DNA from: Adlercreutzia mucosicola DSM 19490
GTDB lineage: Bacteria; Actinomycetota; Coriobacteriia; Coriobacteriales; Eggerthellaceae
Direction: 5' to 3'
Length of the DNA: 64,000 bases
NCBI RefSeq assembly: GCF_000422625.1
Contig: NZ_AUGK01000006.1
Span: 55,540-119,539, forward strand
The notes under the pieces are model-generated. The model searched no databases and was not told where the DNA came from. It saw only the letters and a program-made list of their open reading frames with translations. Within the stretch, counting starts at the first letter, position 1. The number at the start of each line of letters is the position of its first letter. A program made the translations under genes and the position numbers. Shown here piece by piece: positions 15,382 through 23,356 of the stretch.

Positions 15382-16698
15382 ATGAGCGGTTTGGAAGGAA
15401 CCATCGTCGTTGACCTCACGCAGTACGCGGCCGGCCCTGCAGCCAGCCGTCTTCTGGGCGAGATGGGCGCCACGGTGATCAAGGTGGAGCCCTTCACGGG
15501 CGACGAGCAGCGCACCCAGGGCATGGCCTGGGGCATGAACTACAAGAGCGAGTTCGATGACGTGGCCTACGACTGCGGCTCGTTCAACAAGGAATGGACC
15601 GCTATCGACTGCAAGAGCGCCGAGGGCCACGAGGTGATGCTGAAGCTGCTGTCGAAGGCCGACATCTTCGTCACCTCGCTGCGCGACGGTGCCCTGAAAC
15701 GTTTGGGGTTGGATTACGAGACGCTGCACGAGCAGTTCCCCCGCCTGGTGTGGGCCCAGAACCGCGGCTACGGCGAGTTCGGCCCCATGAAGGACGCCAA
15801 GGGCTTCGACGCCACCTCGTTCGCGGCCCGCGCTGGCGTGGTCAGCTCGATCCCGCAGGCCAACGAGCACTACGAGCCGGGCAACTCGCCCATCGCCTTC
15901 GGCGACTGGAACACCGGCTGCGCGCTGACCGCCGGCATCCTGGGCGCTTATGCCGGTGCCCTGAAGACCGGCCAGGGCGACAAGGTCACCTCAAGCCTGT
16001 ACCACACGGGCACCTGGGGCATGACCTGCGCGCTCATCGCCGAGCAGCAGGGCTGCAAGCATCCCAAGGACCGCATGGAGGCCAAGTGCCCCACGAACAA
16101 CTCCTACGTGTCGGCCGACGGCATCTGGTTCCTGATGTGCTTCGGCAACTACAACAAGTACTGCCAGCTGGTGTTCGACACCATCGAGATGGACCCGATG
16201 TACTACACCGATCCGGCCTACAACACCTTGGAGGCCCTGGCGGAGAACGGCAAGTACACCGAGGTGGACGCCGCCATTCACCAGGCGTGCAGGAAGTTCC
16301 CCTTCGCCGAGCTGGAGCGCCGCTTCCGCGAGAACGACATTCCCTTCGAGAAGATTCAGACCGTGGCCGACGTGCTGCAGGACGAGGAGGCCTTCGCCAA
16401 CGACCAGCTGCGCCGCGTGAAGTACGAGAAGCAGGGTCCCACGAGCGAGTTCACCGAGGGCGACGAGTACATCGTGACCACGCCGCCGTTCCGCCTGGCC
16501 TCCATCGGCGATCCGGTGCTGCGCCGCAGCCGCCCCATCGGCTACGACACCCGCCGCATCCTGAAGGACGTCGCGGGCTACACCGATGCCGAGGTGGACG
16601 CCTTGTCCGCGGCCGGCGCCGTGCTGGAATACGATGGCGATCCGTTGCCCGCCTCGGTGCTCGAGCCCAGCTACGGCCCGAATTCGAAGCGAAACTAG
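15382..16698 (+). CDS. CaiB/BaiF class III CoA-transferase (first copy)
   Basis: Class III CoA-transferases move CoA between carboxylic acids through an aspartyl-CoA thioester. The 438-residue protein has the family start LEGTIVVDLTQYAAGPAASRL, GATVIKVEP, and FGDWNTG with the likely catalytic aspartate D175. The donor and acceptor acids are unknown. It is followed after 12 bases by a second family member, and the pair probably forms one functional step, either as alternative enzymes or as a hetero-oligomer. The ATG at 15382 has GGAAAGGAG upstream. Confidence 0.88.
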   Translation: MSGLEGTIVVDLTQYAAGPAASRLLGEMGATVIKVEPFTGDEQRTQGMAWGMNYKSEFDDVAYDCGSFNKEWTAIDCKSAEGHEVMLKLLSKADIFVTSLRDGALKRLGLDYETLHEQFPRLVWAQNRGYGEFGPMKDAKGFDATSFAARAGVVSSIPQANEHYEPGNSPIAFGDWNTGCALTAGILGAYAGALKTGQGDKVTSSLYHTGTWGMTCALIAEQQGCKHPKDRMEAKCPTNNSYVSADGIWFLMCFGNYNKYCQLVFDTIEMDPMYYTDPAYNTLEALAENGKYTEVDAAIHQACRKFPFAELERRFRENDIPFEKIQTVADVLQDEEAFANDQLRRVKYEKQGPTSEFTEGDEYIVTTPPFRLASIGDPVLRRSRPIGYDTRRILKDVAGYTDAEVDALSAAGAVLEYDGDPLPASVLEPSYGPNSKRN

Positions 16699-16710
16699 GG
16701 GAGGGGAATT

Positions 16711-17937
16711 ATGCGTCAGACGACTCCGTTTTCCAAGCTGACCGTCCTGGATTTCTCGCGCTATTTGCCCGGCGGCTACGCCACTCAGGTGCTCGCTGAT
16801 CTGGGCGCGACCGTGATCAAGGTGGAAGATACCGGCCAGGGCGACTTCATGCGCCACGACTATCCCACCATGGGTGGCGGCATCAGCTACTACGTGACCG
16901 CGCTCGGCCGCAACAAGAAGTCCATCTCGCTGAACCTGAAGGACCCTGAAGTGGTGGAGTGGTTCATGAAGATGGCCGCCGAGGCCGACGTGATCGTGGA
17001 GAGCTTCCGTCCCGGCGTGACGGCGAAGCTGGGCATCAGCTACGAGGATGTGCGCGCGGTGAACCCGGGCATCATCTACTGCTCTATCTCGGGCTACGGC
17101 GCCAACGACCCGCGTTCGAAGAAGGCCCAGCACGATCTGAACATGCAGGCCCAGAGCGGTTACCTGTCGGTGAACCACGGCTCCACCTCGCCTTTGCACC
17201 TGTGCGATCTGTCCTCGGGCATGGTGGCGGGGCAGGCCATTCTGGCGGCCCTGTATGCCCGCGAGGAGACCGGCGAGGGCGCCTACATCGACACGTCCAT
17301 GTTCGACTGCTTCGTGTGGTGGAACTCGCTGCTGGATTCCCGCTGGTGCTTCAACGACGGCGAGTGCAAGCGCAACGATCTGGAATATCCTTCCACGGCC
17401 TACAACGTGTACGAGACTGCCGACGGCGGCAAGCTGGCTTTGGGCATGGTGGAGGCGAAGTTCTGGGAGCCCTTCTGCGACGCCATCGGACATCCCGAGA
17501 TCAAGCCCACGGGCCTTATGCGCGAGTGGGAGGCCCCCGAGGCCTTCGAGATCGTGCGCGAGACCATCAAGGGCAAGACCACCGACGAGTGGCTGGCATG
17601 GCTGGAGGACAAGGACTTCTGCATCGCGAAGGTGAACTCCAAGACCGAGGCCGTGGAGCAGATCACCCGCGAGAACCCCGAGGCCTTGGCCTGGGTGGAG
17701 TTCCCCCGCGTGGGCCGCGTGCTGCAGACGGGCCTGCCGCACCACATCTCCAGCATGCCGGTGGAGATCGCCGACTTCGAGGAGGTGTCGCCGCTCGGCG
17801 CCGACACCGAGGAGTTCCTGAAGAAGGTCGGCGCCGACGATGCCACCATCAAGCGCCTGAAGGAGAGCCGCTCTATTCGCCTGGGTGACGACATCTGGGT
17901 GGAGGAGGACCGCGCGCCGGTGGCTCCCGCCGAATAG
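16711..17937 (+). CDS. CaiB/BaiF class III CoA-transferase or acyl-CoA racemase-like protein (second copy)
   Basis: The 408-residue protein starts LTVLDFSRYLPGGYATQVLADLGA and has the family aspartate in CDLSSGM (D166). Unlike its neighbour it also carries QHDLN (H141) at the position where alpha-methylacyl-CoA racemases have their catalytic His, so racemisation of a 2-methylacyl-CoA or similar is an alternative to CoA transfer. It is the last gene of the unit and is followed by a strong terminator. AGGGGAGGGG precedes its ATG. Confidence 0.87.
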   Translation: MRQTTPFSKLTVLDFSRYLPGGYATQVLADLGATVIKVEDTGQGDFMRHDYPTMGGGISYYVTALGRNKKSISLNLKDPEVVEWFMKMAAEADVIVESFRPGVTAKLGISYEDVRAVNPGIIYCSISGYGANDPRSKKAQHDLNMQAQSGYLSVNHGSTSPLHLCDLSSGMVAGQAILAALYAREETGEGAYIDTSMFDCFVWWNSLLDSRWCFNDGECKRNDLEYPSTAYNVYETADGGKLALGMVEAKFWEPFCDAIGHPEIKPTGLMREWEAPEAFEIVRETIKGKTTDEWLAWLEDKDFCIAKVNSKTEAVEQITRENPEALAWVEFPRVGRVLQTGLPHHISSMPVEIADFEEVSPLGADTEEFLKKVGADDATIKRLKESRSIRLGDDIWVEEDRAPVAPAE

Positions 17938-18011
17938 CGGGCACGGCCACGGCAACCTTTGGCGCCAAGCCCCCTGAGACGGGGTTTCTAACCCAACCGT
18001 AACTCGGCCGG

Positions 18012-18043
18012 ACGAGAGCCCTTCAGGGCTCTCGTTTGGTTTT
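18012..18043 (+). terminator. Terminator of the SDR/CoA-transferase unit
   Basis: ACGAGAGCCC and GGGCTCTCGT form a perfect 10-bp stem with a TTCA loop, followed by TTGGTTTT. It lies 75 bases after the second CoA-transferase gene. Confidence 0.85.
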
Positions 18044-18137
18044 CGGGAGGGAGGCATATGGAGCGCCGGGGCCGCACCCGCCCACCGTTGGGGTCGCGCG
18101 CCCTTGCGAGGCCGGCGCCCCGCCTCCCTTTCTGGCT

Positions 18138-19121
18138 CTACGCGTAGTCTTCCAGGATGGTGCGGAGGTAGTCGGCGTAGGCGGCGGCGAGGGTCGAGGG
18201 AGACTCGATGCGCACGGCGGGGCCGAACTGGGCGAGCCAGCCGAAGAAGACGGGGCTGGGGGCCACCGTAGCGTAGAGCCGCGCGGTGCCGTCGTCGAGG
18301 GCGGTGACGTCCACGTCCTTCCCGAAGCGGTCGATCATGGCGCTCATCACCGATTCTTGCACGTGCAAGACCACCGCGCAGGTGTCGCCGCCGTACATGG
18401 AGAAGGTGCGGGCGCTGTAGGCCGCCGCGTCGAAAGTGGCTGTGACCTCGTTGCGCACGACCGGCTCGTCGGTGATGCGCAGGCCCTGCATGCGGTCGAC
18501 GCGGTAGGTGGTCAGGCTGGCGTGCTTGTCGTTGTAGGCGATGAGGTAGTAGCAGCCCTCCGAGTAGATGAGATGCACCGGCGTCTCGCAGTAGATGCGG
18601 CCGGCGCCCTGGGCCCGAAGTTGCTTGCGCGCGTCGTACTTCATGTAGCGGAAGGCGATCTTGCGACGCTGGTCGATGGCCTCGTGAATGGTGTCCACGT
18701 GGTGGAACACCGATTCGTTCTGCATCTTGATCCGGCCCTCCACCGACACAGACTGGGTGAGCGATCGCACCTGGTGGCGCGAGCCCAGGGTGCGGATGCC
18801 GCCCACCAGCCGGTTCGCCATGCGCTGGGTGAGAAAGCGCGACGACTGCACGGCGTTGGTGAGCAGCATAAGCTCGGCGCCGGTAAAGGTGCGGCTGGCC
18901 AGGGCGTAGCTCGTGGGCCGCGTGGGCAGCTTCACGATATCCATGCCGAAGGTACGCAGGGCCTCGATGTCGCGGTAGATGGACTTGCGCTCGGCATCCA
19001 CCCCGCGCTCGGCCAAAGCCTCGATGAGCTCGGGGGTGGTCAGGCCGTGGCTCTCGTCGGTTTGCTCGTAGAACAGCTGCATCAAATACAGCAGCTTCAG
19101 TTTCTTGCTCTCGGCGCTCAT
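18138..19121 (-). CDS. WYL-domain transcriptional regulator divergent from frc
   Basis: The 327-residue protein has an N-terminal winged helix of the HTH_11/DeoR-like type (KLLYLMQLFYEQTDESHGLTTPELIEAL, SIYRDIEALRTFG) and a WYL domain (IAFRYMKYDARKQ, YYLIAYNDKHASLTTYRVDRM). WYL domains bind small ligands or nucleic acid. The position divergent from frc, with an inverted repeat between them (19204-19229), suggests control of oxalate activation. Start 19121 was chosen for GGAAGGGAAG upstream; a longer frame extends into the intergenic region without support. Confidence 0.85.
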   Translation of the reverse strand: MSAESKKLKLLYLMQLFYEQTDESHGLTTPELIEALAERGVDAERKSIYRDIEALRTFGMDIVKLPTRPTSYALASRTFTGAELMLLTNAVQSSRFLTQRMANRLVGGIRTLGSRHQVRSLTQSVSVEGRIKMQNESVFHHVDTIHEAIDQRRKIAFRYMKYDARKQLRAQGAGRIYCETPVHLIYSEGCYYLIAYNDKHASLTTYRVDRMQGLRITDEPVVRNEVTATFDAAAYSARTFSMYGGDTCAVVLHVQESVMSAMIDRFGKDVDVTALDDGTARLYATVAPSPVFFGWLAQFGPAVRIESPSTLAAAYADYLRTILEDYA

Positions 19122-19203
19122 GGGCAGCTTCCCTTCCGTCCACAGTCTGCAAACCGCTGTGTGACAAAGGCGCTCGGCAAACGGGTCGCCAAGGCCGGCT
19201 TCA

Positions 19204-19229
19204 TAGAATGAGTGACGTAGCACATTCTA
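19204..19229. promoter_or_regulatory. Inverted repeat in the WYL-frc intergenic region
   Basis: TAGAATG and CATTCTA are perfect 7-base arms 12 bases apart, located 27 bases before the frc start. It is the most obvious operator candidate for the adjacent WYL regulator. Confidence 0.5.
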
Positions 19230-19255
19230 AATCCTTCGAGAAGTGAGGTGTTCCC

Positions 19256-20590
19256 GTGACTGCAACAAACGCGAATTCCACGGCCCCCTTGGCGGGCATC
19301 AAGGTGATTGACTGGACCGAGGTTCAGTCGGGTCCCTCCTGCACCCAGTTTCTGGCCTGGATGGGCGCCGAGGTCATCAAGATCGAGCGCCCGGGCGGCG
19401 ACCCGACCCGTACCGAGCTGCTGGACATCGCCGATTCCTGGAGCCTGTACTATCTTCAGCTGAACGCCAACAAGAAGTCCCTCACCCTGAACGTGAAGAC
19501 GCCCGAGGGCAAGGAGATTCTGACCAAGCTGCTGAAGGAGGCCGACCTGTTCGTGGAGAACATCGGCCCGGGCGATGTGGAGAAGATGGGCTTTGGCTGG
19601 GAGCAGGTGCACGCCATCAACCCGCGCTGCATCATGGCCTCGCTCAAGGGCTTCAACCAGGGCTCGCGCTTCGCCCACGTGAAGGCCTTCGAGCCCGTGG
19701 CCCAGTCGGCCGGTGGCGCTGCCTCCACTACCGGCTGGAACGAGGGCGACTTCAACGTGCCCACCCAGTCCGCTGCGGCCCTGGGCGATTCCAACACTGG
19801 TATGCACTTCCTCATCGGCATCCTGTCGGCGCTGCTGCAGCGCGAGCGCACGGGCGAGGGCTGCTACGTGTACCAGTCCATGCAGAACGCCGTGCTGAAC
19901 CTGTGCCGCATCAAGCTGCGCGATCAGCTGATGCTGGACAACCTGGGGGCCCTGCCGCACTATGAGGTGTACCCGAACTTCGATTGGGGCCGCGCTATCC
20001 CGCGCGCCGAGAATACCGAGGGCGGCCAGGTCATCGGTTGGTGCTACAAGGCCAAGGGCTGGGAGAGCGATCCCAACGCCTTCGTGTACATCGTCGTGCA
20101 GAACTCCGACAAGGCCTTCAAGATTCTGGCCGAGGCCATCGGCAAGCCGGAGCTGGCAACTGACGCCCGGTTCACGCCGTGGCAGAACCGCCAGCTGCAC
20201 AAGCAGGAGCTGTACCCGATCATCGAGGAATTCACCAAGCAGTACGACAAGTTCGAGTTGACGGACAAGCTGGGCGCGGCCGGCGTGCCGGTGGGGCCGG
20301 TGCTCGACTGGTACGAGATCGAGCACGACCCCGACCTGACCACCGACGGTACCATCCCCGAGATCGACCAGGGCGGCGCCCGCGGGAAGTTCAAGACCAT
20401 CGGCCTGCCGTTCACGATGTCGAACTTCAAGCCGGACTACCGGCGCGCCCCCGATCTGGGCGAGCACAACGCCGAGATTCTGGAGAGCTTGGGCTATACG
20501 GCCGATCAGGTGCAACAGTACACCCAGGCCGGCGTGCTGGAAGCGCCGGTGACGCCGCATAATCCGGCGGTGCAGGTGATCAAGAAGTAG
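19256..20590 (+). CDS. frc: Formyl-CoA:oxalate CoA-transferase
   Basis: Frc activates oxalate to oxalyl-CoA using formyl-CoA. Among the three class III CoA-transferases here this 444-residue protein is clearly the closest to Frc from memory: AGIKVIDWTEVQSGPSCTQ, GAEVIKIERPGGDPTR, GGAASTTGWNEG, ALGDSNTGMHFLIGIL (catalytic D178), AVLNLCRIKLRDQ and AKGWESDPNAFVY all align with the Oxalobacter enzyme. Oxalyl-CoA decarboxylase lies about 10 kb away on the other strand rather than beside it. The GTG start has GAGGTG upstream. A WYL regulator is divergent and a strong terminator follows. Confidence 0.9.
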   Translation: MTATNANSTAPLAGIKVIDWTEVQSGPSCTQFLAWMGAEVIKIERPGGDPTRTELLDIADSWSLYYLQLNANKKSLTLNVKTPEGKEILTKLLKEADLFVENIGPGDVEKMGFGWEQVHAINPRCIMASLKGFNQGSRFAHVKAFEPVAQSAGGAASTTGWNEGDFNVPTQSAAALGDSNTGMHFLIGILSALLQRERTGEGCYVYQSMQNAVLNLCRIKLRDQLMLDNLGALPHYEVYPNFDWGRAIPRAENTEGGQVIGWCYKAKGWESDPNAFVYIVVQNSDKAFKILAEAIGKPELATDARFTPWQNRQLHKQELYPIIEEFTKQYDKFELTDKLGAAGVPVGPVLDWYEIEHDPDLTTDGTIPEIDQGGARGKFKTIGLPFTMSNFKPDYRRAPDLGEHNAEILESLGYTADQVQQYTQAGVLEAPVTPHNPAVQVIKK

Positions 20591-20610
20591 CTTCGTTGCG
20601 CGTACGTTTG

Positions 20611-20646
20611 AGCGGCGGTCGGACAGGTTCCGACCGCCGCTTTTTA
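20611..20646 (+). terminator. Terminator of frc
   Basis: AGCGGCGGTCGGA and TCCGACCGCCGCT form a perfect 13-bp stem with a 5-base loop, followed by TTTTTAT. It lies 20 bases after the frc stop. Confidence 0.92.
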
Positions 20647-20744
20647 TGGGGAGGGGAAGGCGAGGATGCGGAAGGGTGGGCGATCGGGCAAGAGGAGAGG
20701 CGGCGAGGTGCGAGATGGGGAGAGCGGGATTGAGCGCGGGACGA

Positions 20745-20862
20745 GGATATAGTTAACAAATCTCATTAAGAAGATTTCCAATTATGATTTATCATGCATA
20801 AACTTCATATATCGATGCCGCACAATGAATGATGACTCATTTCCTTCGTTAAAGGAGAGCCT
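20745..20862 (+). promoter_or_regulatory. AT-rich promoter region of the radical SAM/peptide unit
   Basis: A strongly AT-rich stretch interrupts GC-rich DNA just before the radical SAM gene and ends with an AAAGGAG ribosome binding site. It contains the 12-base palindrome ATGATTTATCAT (20784-20795), a plausible operator. No exact -35/-10 pair can be fixed by eye. Confidence 0.45.
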
Positions 20863-22155
20863 ATGAGGTTCGGCGGCCACGTGGTGCAGCATCGCCCCTT
20901 CGGGGTTCCCATGATCGGTAACACGGAGAACGGCTACGCCATCGGGCTGACCGAGGAGGGCGCGCGGTTGTGCGCCCGCATGTTCTCCGAGGATGTTCCC
21001 GACGAGGAGATCGTCGCAGTAAGTGCCGATTTGCTGGTGCATCTGCGGCGAGGGGCATTTGGGGAAGGGGACGGGCCGGGTGGGCCGAAGGCCGCCTCTA
21101 CGGAGGGCGACGACGATGGGGCTGCTGGGGAGCCTATGGGCGGTGGCGTGCGGGCGGCTTATTTGCATGTGACGCACCATTGCAATTTGCGGTGCGCGGG
21201 ATGCTATTCGGTGGTAGAGGAGCGCAATGGGCGGCCCGATCTTTCCTTGGACGCGCTGCGAGATATCGTGGGACGCTTGGCGGCCGCCGGGGTACAGCGC
21301 TTGGTGATTTCCGGAGGCGAGCCGTTTCTGCGCGACGATCTGGCGGAGGTGGCGCGAGCGGCGAAGGAGGCAGGGATCGGGTTTGTGGATCTGCTGACCA
21401 ATGGCACTGTGGTGACCGACGAGGCCTTGGCGGCGCTGGCCCCCTGGGTCGATCGGGTGGCGGTATCCTTCGATGGCATCGCGCGAGACGCGGAGGCGCT
21501 GGTGCGCGGTACTGGACGGTTCGACACGCTGGTCGATGCGGTGCATCGTATTCAGGCGGCGGGCATCCCTGCGCACATTATCCCGACATTACATGGCAAG
21601 AACGCTGGCGATGCCCGAGCCTACTGCGATCTGGCTGACAAGTGGGGAACTACGCTGAACTTCAGCCTGTTGTCGGCTCCTGCCAGCGATCCGGCTCTGG
21701 CGGGCTTGCTGCCCGATGAGCAGGCGCAGCGGCAGTTGGCGCGCACGCTGCTTGATTTGGGGCGTGAGCGACCCGTGGCGGTGGCCGATACCCCTGTGAA
21801 CACGGGCGTGACCACGACGGTGGGCTGCGGTGCCGGGTGCGATCTGGTGAGTGTGTCGGCGGAAGGCGATGTGTATCCCTGTCACATGCTCCATGATCCG
21901 GCGTTCAAGATCGGCTCGCTTTTGGAGGACGGCTCCTGCCTGACGCGACGCCGGCCACCCGCGGACTGCGTGGACGAGCTGGATGCGTGCGCCTCCTGCG
22001 AGATTCGCTATCTCTGTGGCGGCGGATGTCGCGCTCGCGCCTTCTTCGCTACGGGAGACGCGCGGGTCCGCGATCCCTACTGCGCGCTGATGAAGACCTA
22101 CTACCAACTCCTGTTTCAAGCCCTATTAGACTCTCAACCGTCCGAAAGGAGGTGA
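20863..22155 (+). CDS. Radical SAM/SPASM peptide-maturase-like enzyme with N-terminal RRE-like domain
   Basis: The 430-residue protein has a radical SAM cluster motif CNLRCAGC (C107, C111, C114), SGGEPFLRDDL, and a C-terminal SPASM region (about 322-412) with CGAGC, YPCHM and CASCEIRYLCGGGC plus a later cysteine. These should bind two auxiliary 4Fe-4S clusters. Residues about 15-65 (ENGYAIGLTEEGARLC..., DEEIV) look like a PqqD-type RiPP recognition element, an inference. The last codons overlap the ribosome binding site of a 28-codon peptide gene, the usual setting of RiPP maturases. It might form thioether or carbon-carbon crosslinks on that peptide. Related SPASM enzymes also modify enzymes or cofactors, so the substrate is not certain. 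Confidence 0.85.
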   Translation: MRFGGHVVQHRPFGVPMIGNTENGYAIGLTEEGARLCARMFSEDVPDEEIVAVSADLLVHLRRGAFGEGDGPGGPKAASTEGDDDGAAGEPMGGGVRAAYLHVTHHCNLRCAGCYSVVEERNGRPDLSLDALRDIVGRLAAAGVQRLVISGGEPFLRDDLAEVARAAKEAGIGFVDLLTNGTVVTDEALAALAPWVDRVAVSFDGIARDAEALVRGTGRFDTLVDAVHRIQAAGIPAHIIPTLHGKNAGDARAYCDLADKWGTTLNFSLLSAPASDPALAGLLPDEQAQRQLARTLLDLGRERPVAVADTPVNTGVTTTVGCGAGCDLVSVSAEGDVYPCHMLHDPAFKIGSLLEDGSCLTRRRPPADCVDELDACASCEIRYLCGGGCRARAFFATGDARVRDPYCALMKTYYQLLFQALLDSQPSERR

Positions 22156-22159
22156 AGCC

Positions 22160-22246
22160 ATGTTGTTCTTCGGAGACGCAATGCCGCTGGACCTTTGCTT
22201 TCGCTTGGGCCCCGATGGTGTTGGTTGCGTGCGTGTAGGAATCTAA
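22160..22246 (+). CDS. 28-residue peptide, candidate RiPP precursor of the radical SAM enzyme
   Basis: The ATG at 22160 follows a near-perfect ribosome binding site AAAGGAGGTGA at 22145-22155 that is embedded in the final codons and stop of the radical SAM gene. The peptide begins MLFFGDAMPLDLCF and ends GCVRVGI; it has two cysteines (C13, C23), several acidic and aromatic residues and a Gly-rich C-terminal half. This gene order, strong translation signal and size fit a precursor peptide modified by the adjacent SPASM enzyme. No protease or exporter gene is next to it. It might instead be a regulatory leader, but a regulatory leader would not be expected to have its own strong start directly after a maturase. 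Confidence 0.65.
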   Translation: MLFFGDAMPLDLCFRLGPDGVGCVRVGI

Positions 22247-22259
22247 GATGCGAACGAGA

Positions 22260-22283
22260 GGTGGCCTTCTTTCGAAGGCCACC
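22260..22283 (+). repeat. Perfect hairpin between peptide gene and DUF2975 gene
   Basis: GGTGGCCTTC and GAAGGCCACC pair with a TTTC loop 13 bases after the peptide stop. No T run follows (GGAATAGG), so it may stabilise the upstream peptide message or partly terminate transcription. Confidence 0.55.
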
Positions 22284-22300
22284 GGAATAGGGTGAGAAAC

Positions 22301-22834
22301 ATGGGTGGAGTAGAAACATCCGATTTGAGGAAGAGCTTTCAAAAGGCGCAGGCTGTTTGCAAGGCAATCCGGTATTTGTTCATAGCGGCGACCGTCATCT
22401 ATGCATTTACATGGATTGCTTCGGTCGTAGGTATCGTGGCAGCTTCTAATGAAGCGGGGCAGGCATGGGCTGCTCCTTTGGCTTACGTGGTCTTCCACGG
22501 TCTTATTGTTTCGACGTTATTGGTGACGATGGTTCGCATTTTTGCTGAGGCTTCGCAAGGGAGAGCGCCGTTTTCCGAGAAACAGGCAGATCGTCTTCGG
22601 CTCATTGCGTTGCTGGCTTTGTTGCTCTTCTTGTTGGAAGCGGTTTTTACCGCGGTGGTTTCCTATAACCTCATTCCCGAAGTTGGCTACAGTATTGGGA
22701 TTAATGATGCATATCCTACTGACTCCATCAACCTTAATGTCGGCATGCTGGCGTTCTCTGCTATCATGTACTCGCTTTCAGCGCTGTTTCGCTATGCGGC
22801 GCTGCTGCAACAGTTGAGTGATGACACGGTATGA
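22301..22834 (+). CDS. DUF2975-family membrane protein
   Basis: The 177-residue protein has four hydrophobic helices (about 25-50, 65-85, 105-130, 145-165) and the general pattern of DUF2975 proteins, which are usually encoded with a small Cro/C1-type HTH protein as here. Such pairs are thought to be membrane-linked regulatory modules, function unproven. It is 54 bases after the peptide gene; immunity to, or sensing of, the peptide product is a speculative possibility. The ATG at 22301 has GGTGAG upstream. Base composition is lower in GC than the neighbouring metabolic genes. Confidence 0.7.
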   Translation: MGGVETSDLRKSFQKAQAVCKAIRYLFIAATVIYAFTWIASVVGIVAASNEAGQAWAAPLAYVVFHGLIVSTLLVTMVRIFAEASQGRAPFSEKQADRLRLIALLALLLFLLEAVFTAVVSYNLIPEVGYSIGINDAYPTDSINLNVGMLAFSAIMYSLSALFRYAALLQQLSDDTV

Positions 22835-22850
22835 TGATGAGGATGACCCG

Positions 22851-23117
22851 ATGCAAATAATTTCCAGGCTCGACCGCGTGATGGCCGACAGGAAAATGTC
22901 TGTCAACGAACTATCCGAGCGGATTGATATATCTCCCGTGAACATTTCCCGTATCCGCACGGGCCGGGTGAAGGCGATTCGCTTCTCCACCCTGATGAAG
23001 CTGTGTGATGAATTGGATTGTCAGCCGGGCGACCTGTTTGAGTTCACGCGCGACGATACCCCGGTGCATCGTCGCCGCACCCGCAGCGCGACGGAAAAGA
23101 AGCCCAGCGAGGACTAG
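22851..23117 (+). CDS. Small Cro/C1-type HTH protein partnered with DUF2975
   Basis: The roughly 88-residue protein is mostly a helix-turn-helix of the YozG/HTH_26 type (SRLDRVMADRKMSVNELSERIDISPVNISRIRTGRVKAIRFSTLMKLCDELDCQPGDLFEF) plus a basic tail. The start at 22851 is preferred because GAGGA lies six bases before it; GTG 22818 or ATG 22821 upstream, overlapping the DUF2975 end, is possible. It converges on another HTH gene, with the two stop codons overlapping. Confidence 0.8.
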   Translation: MQIISRLDRVMADRKMSVNELSERIDISPVNISRIRTGRVKAIRFSTLMKLCDELDCQPGDLFEFTRDDTPVHRRRTRSATEKKPSED

Positions 23118-23338
23118 AACTCCATCAAATCGGACACGGGAACATCCAGCGCGTCCGCAATTTCGAAAATGGTAGTAATGCCAGGGTTTACCTGCGCATT
23201 TTCAACGCGGCATATGTACGCTTGATTCGTGTTGATCATTTTGGCAAGCCGATCCTGCGAGAGGTGCTGTGCCTCTCGGTGCTGGCGAATGGTTTGCCCC
23301 AAGGCTGCCAAGCGCGAATCTGTACGTTCCGTACCCAT
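23114..23338 (-). CDS. Small XRE-family HTH regulator
   Basis: The 74-residue product is an XRE helix-turn-helix (LGQTIRQHREAQHLSQDRLAKMINTNQAYICRVENAQVNPGITTIFEIADAL) with almost nothing else. An alternative start at 23365 adds nine residues. A perfect inverted repeat (23340-23356) covers the region right at the start, typical of autorepression. Its stop overlaps that of the DUF2975-partner HTH gene by four bases, so antisense interference between the two convergent genes is possible. Confidence 0.75.
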   Translation of the reverse strand: MGTERTDSRLAALGQTIRQHREAQHLSQDRLAKMINTNQAYICRVENAQVNPGITTIFEIADALDVPVSDLMEF

Positions 23339-23339
23339 G

Positions 23340-23356
23340 GACACTAGAGTAGTGTC
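23340..23356. promoter_or_regulatory. Operator-like inverted repeat at the XRE gene start
   Basis: GACACTA and TAGTGTC are perfect 7-base arms around GAG, flanked on both sides by CATG. It abuts the start codon of the XRE gene. AT-rich sequence (23366-23540) beyond it should hold the promoter; I see no gene in the gap up to 23624. Confidence 0.55.

Noticed and set aside
13335-17937. Carnitine (cai) or bile-acid (bai) operon
   Set aside because: Class III CoA-transferases alone suggest this, but the other expected genes (ligase, dehydratase, acyl-CoA dehydrogenase) are missing.
15991-19167. 1058-codon open frame opposite the two CoA-transferase genes
   Set aside because: Its translation has no domain signature and mirrors real genes on the other strand; codon-position bias favours the annotated genes.
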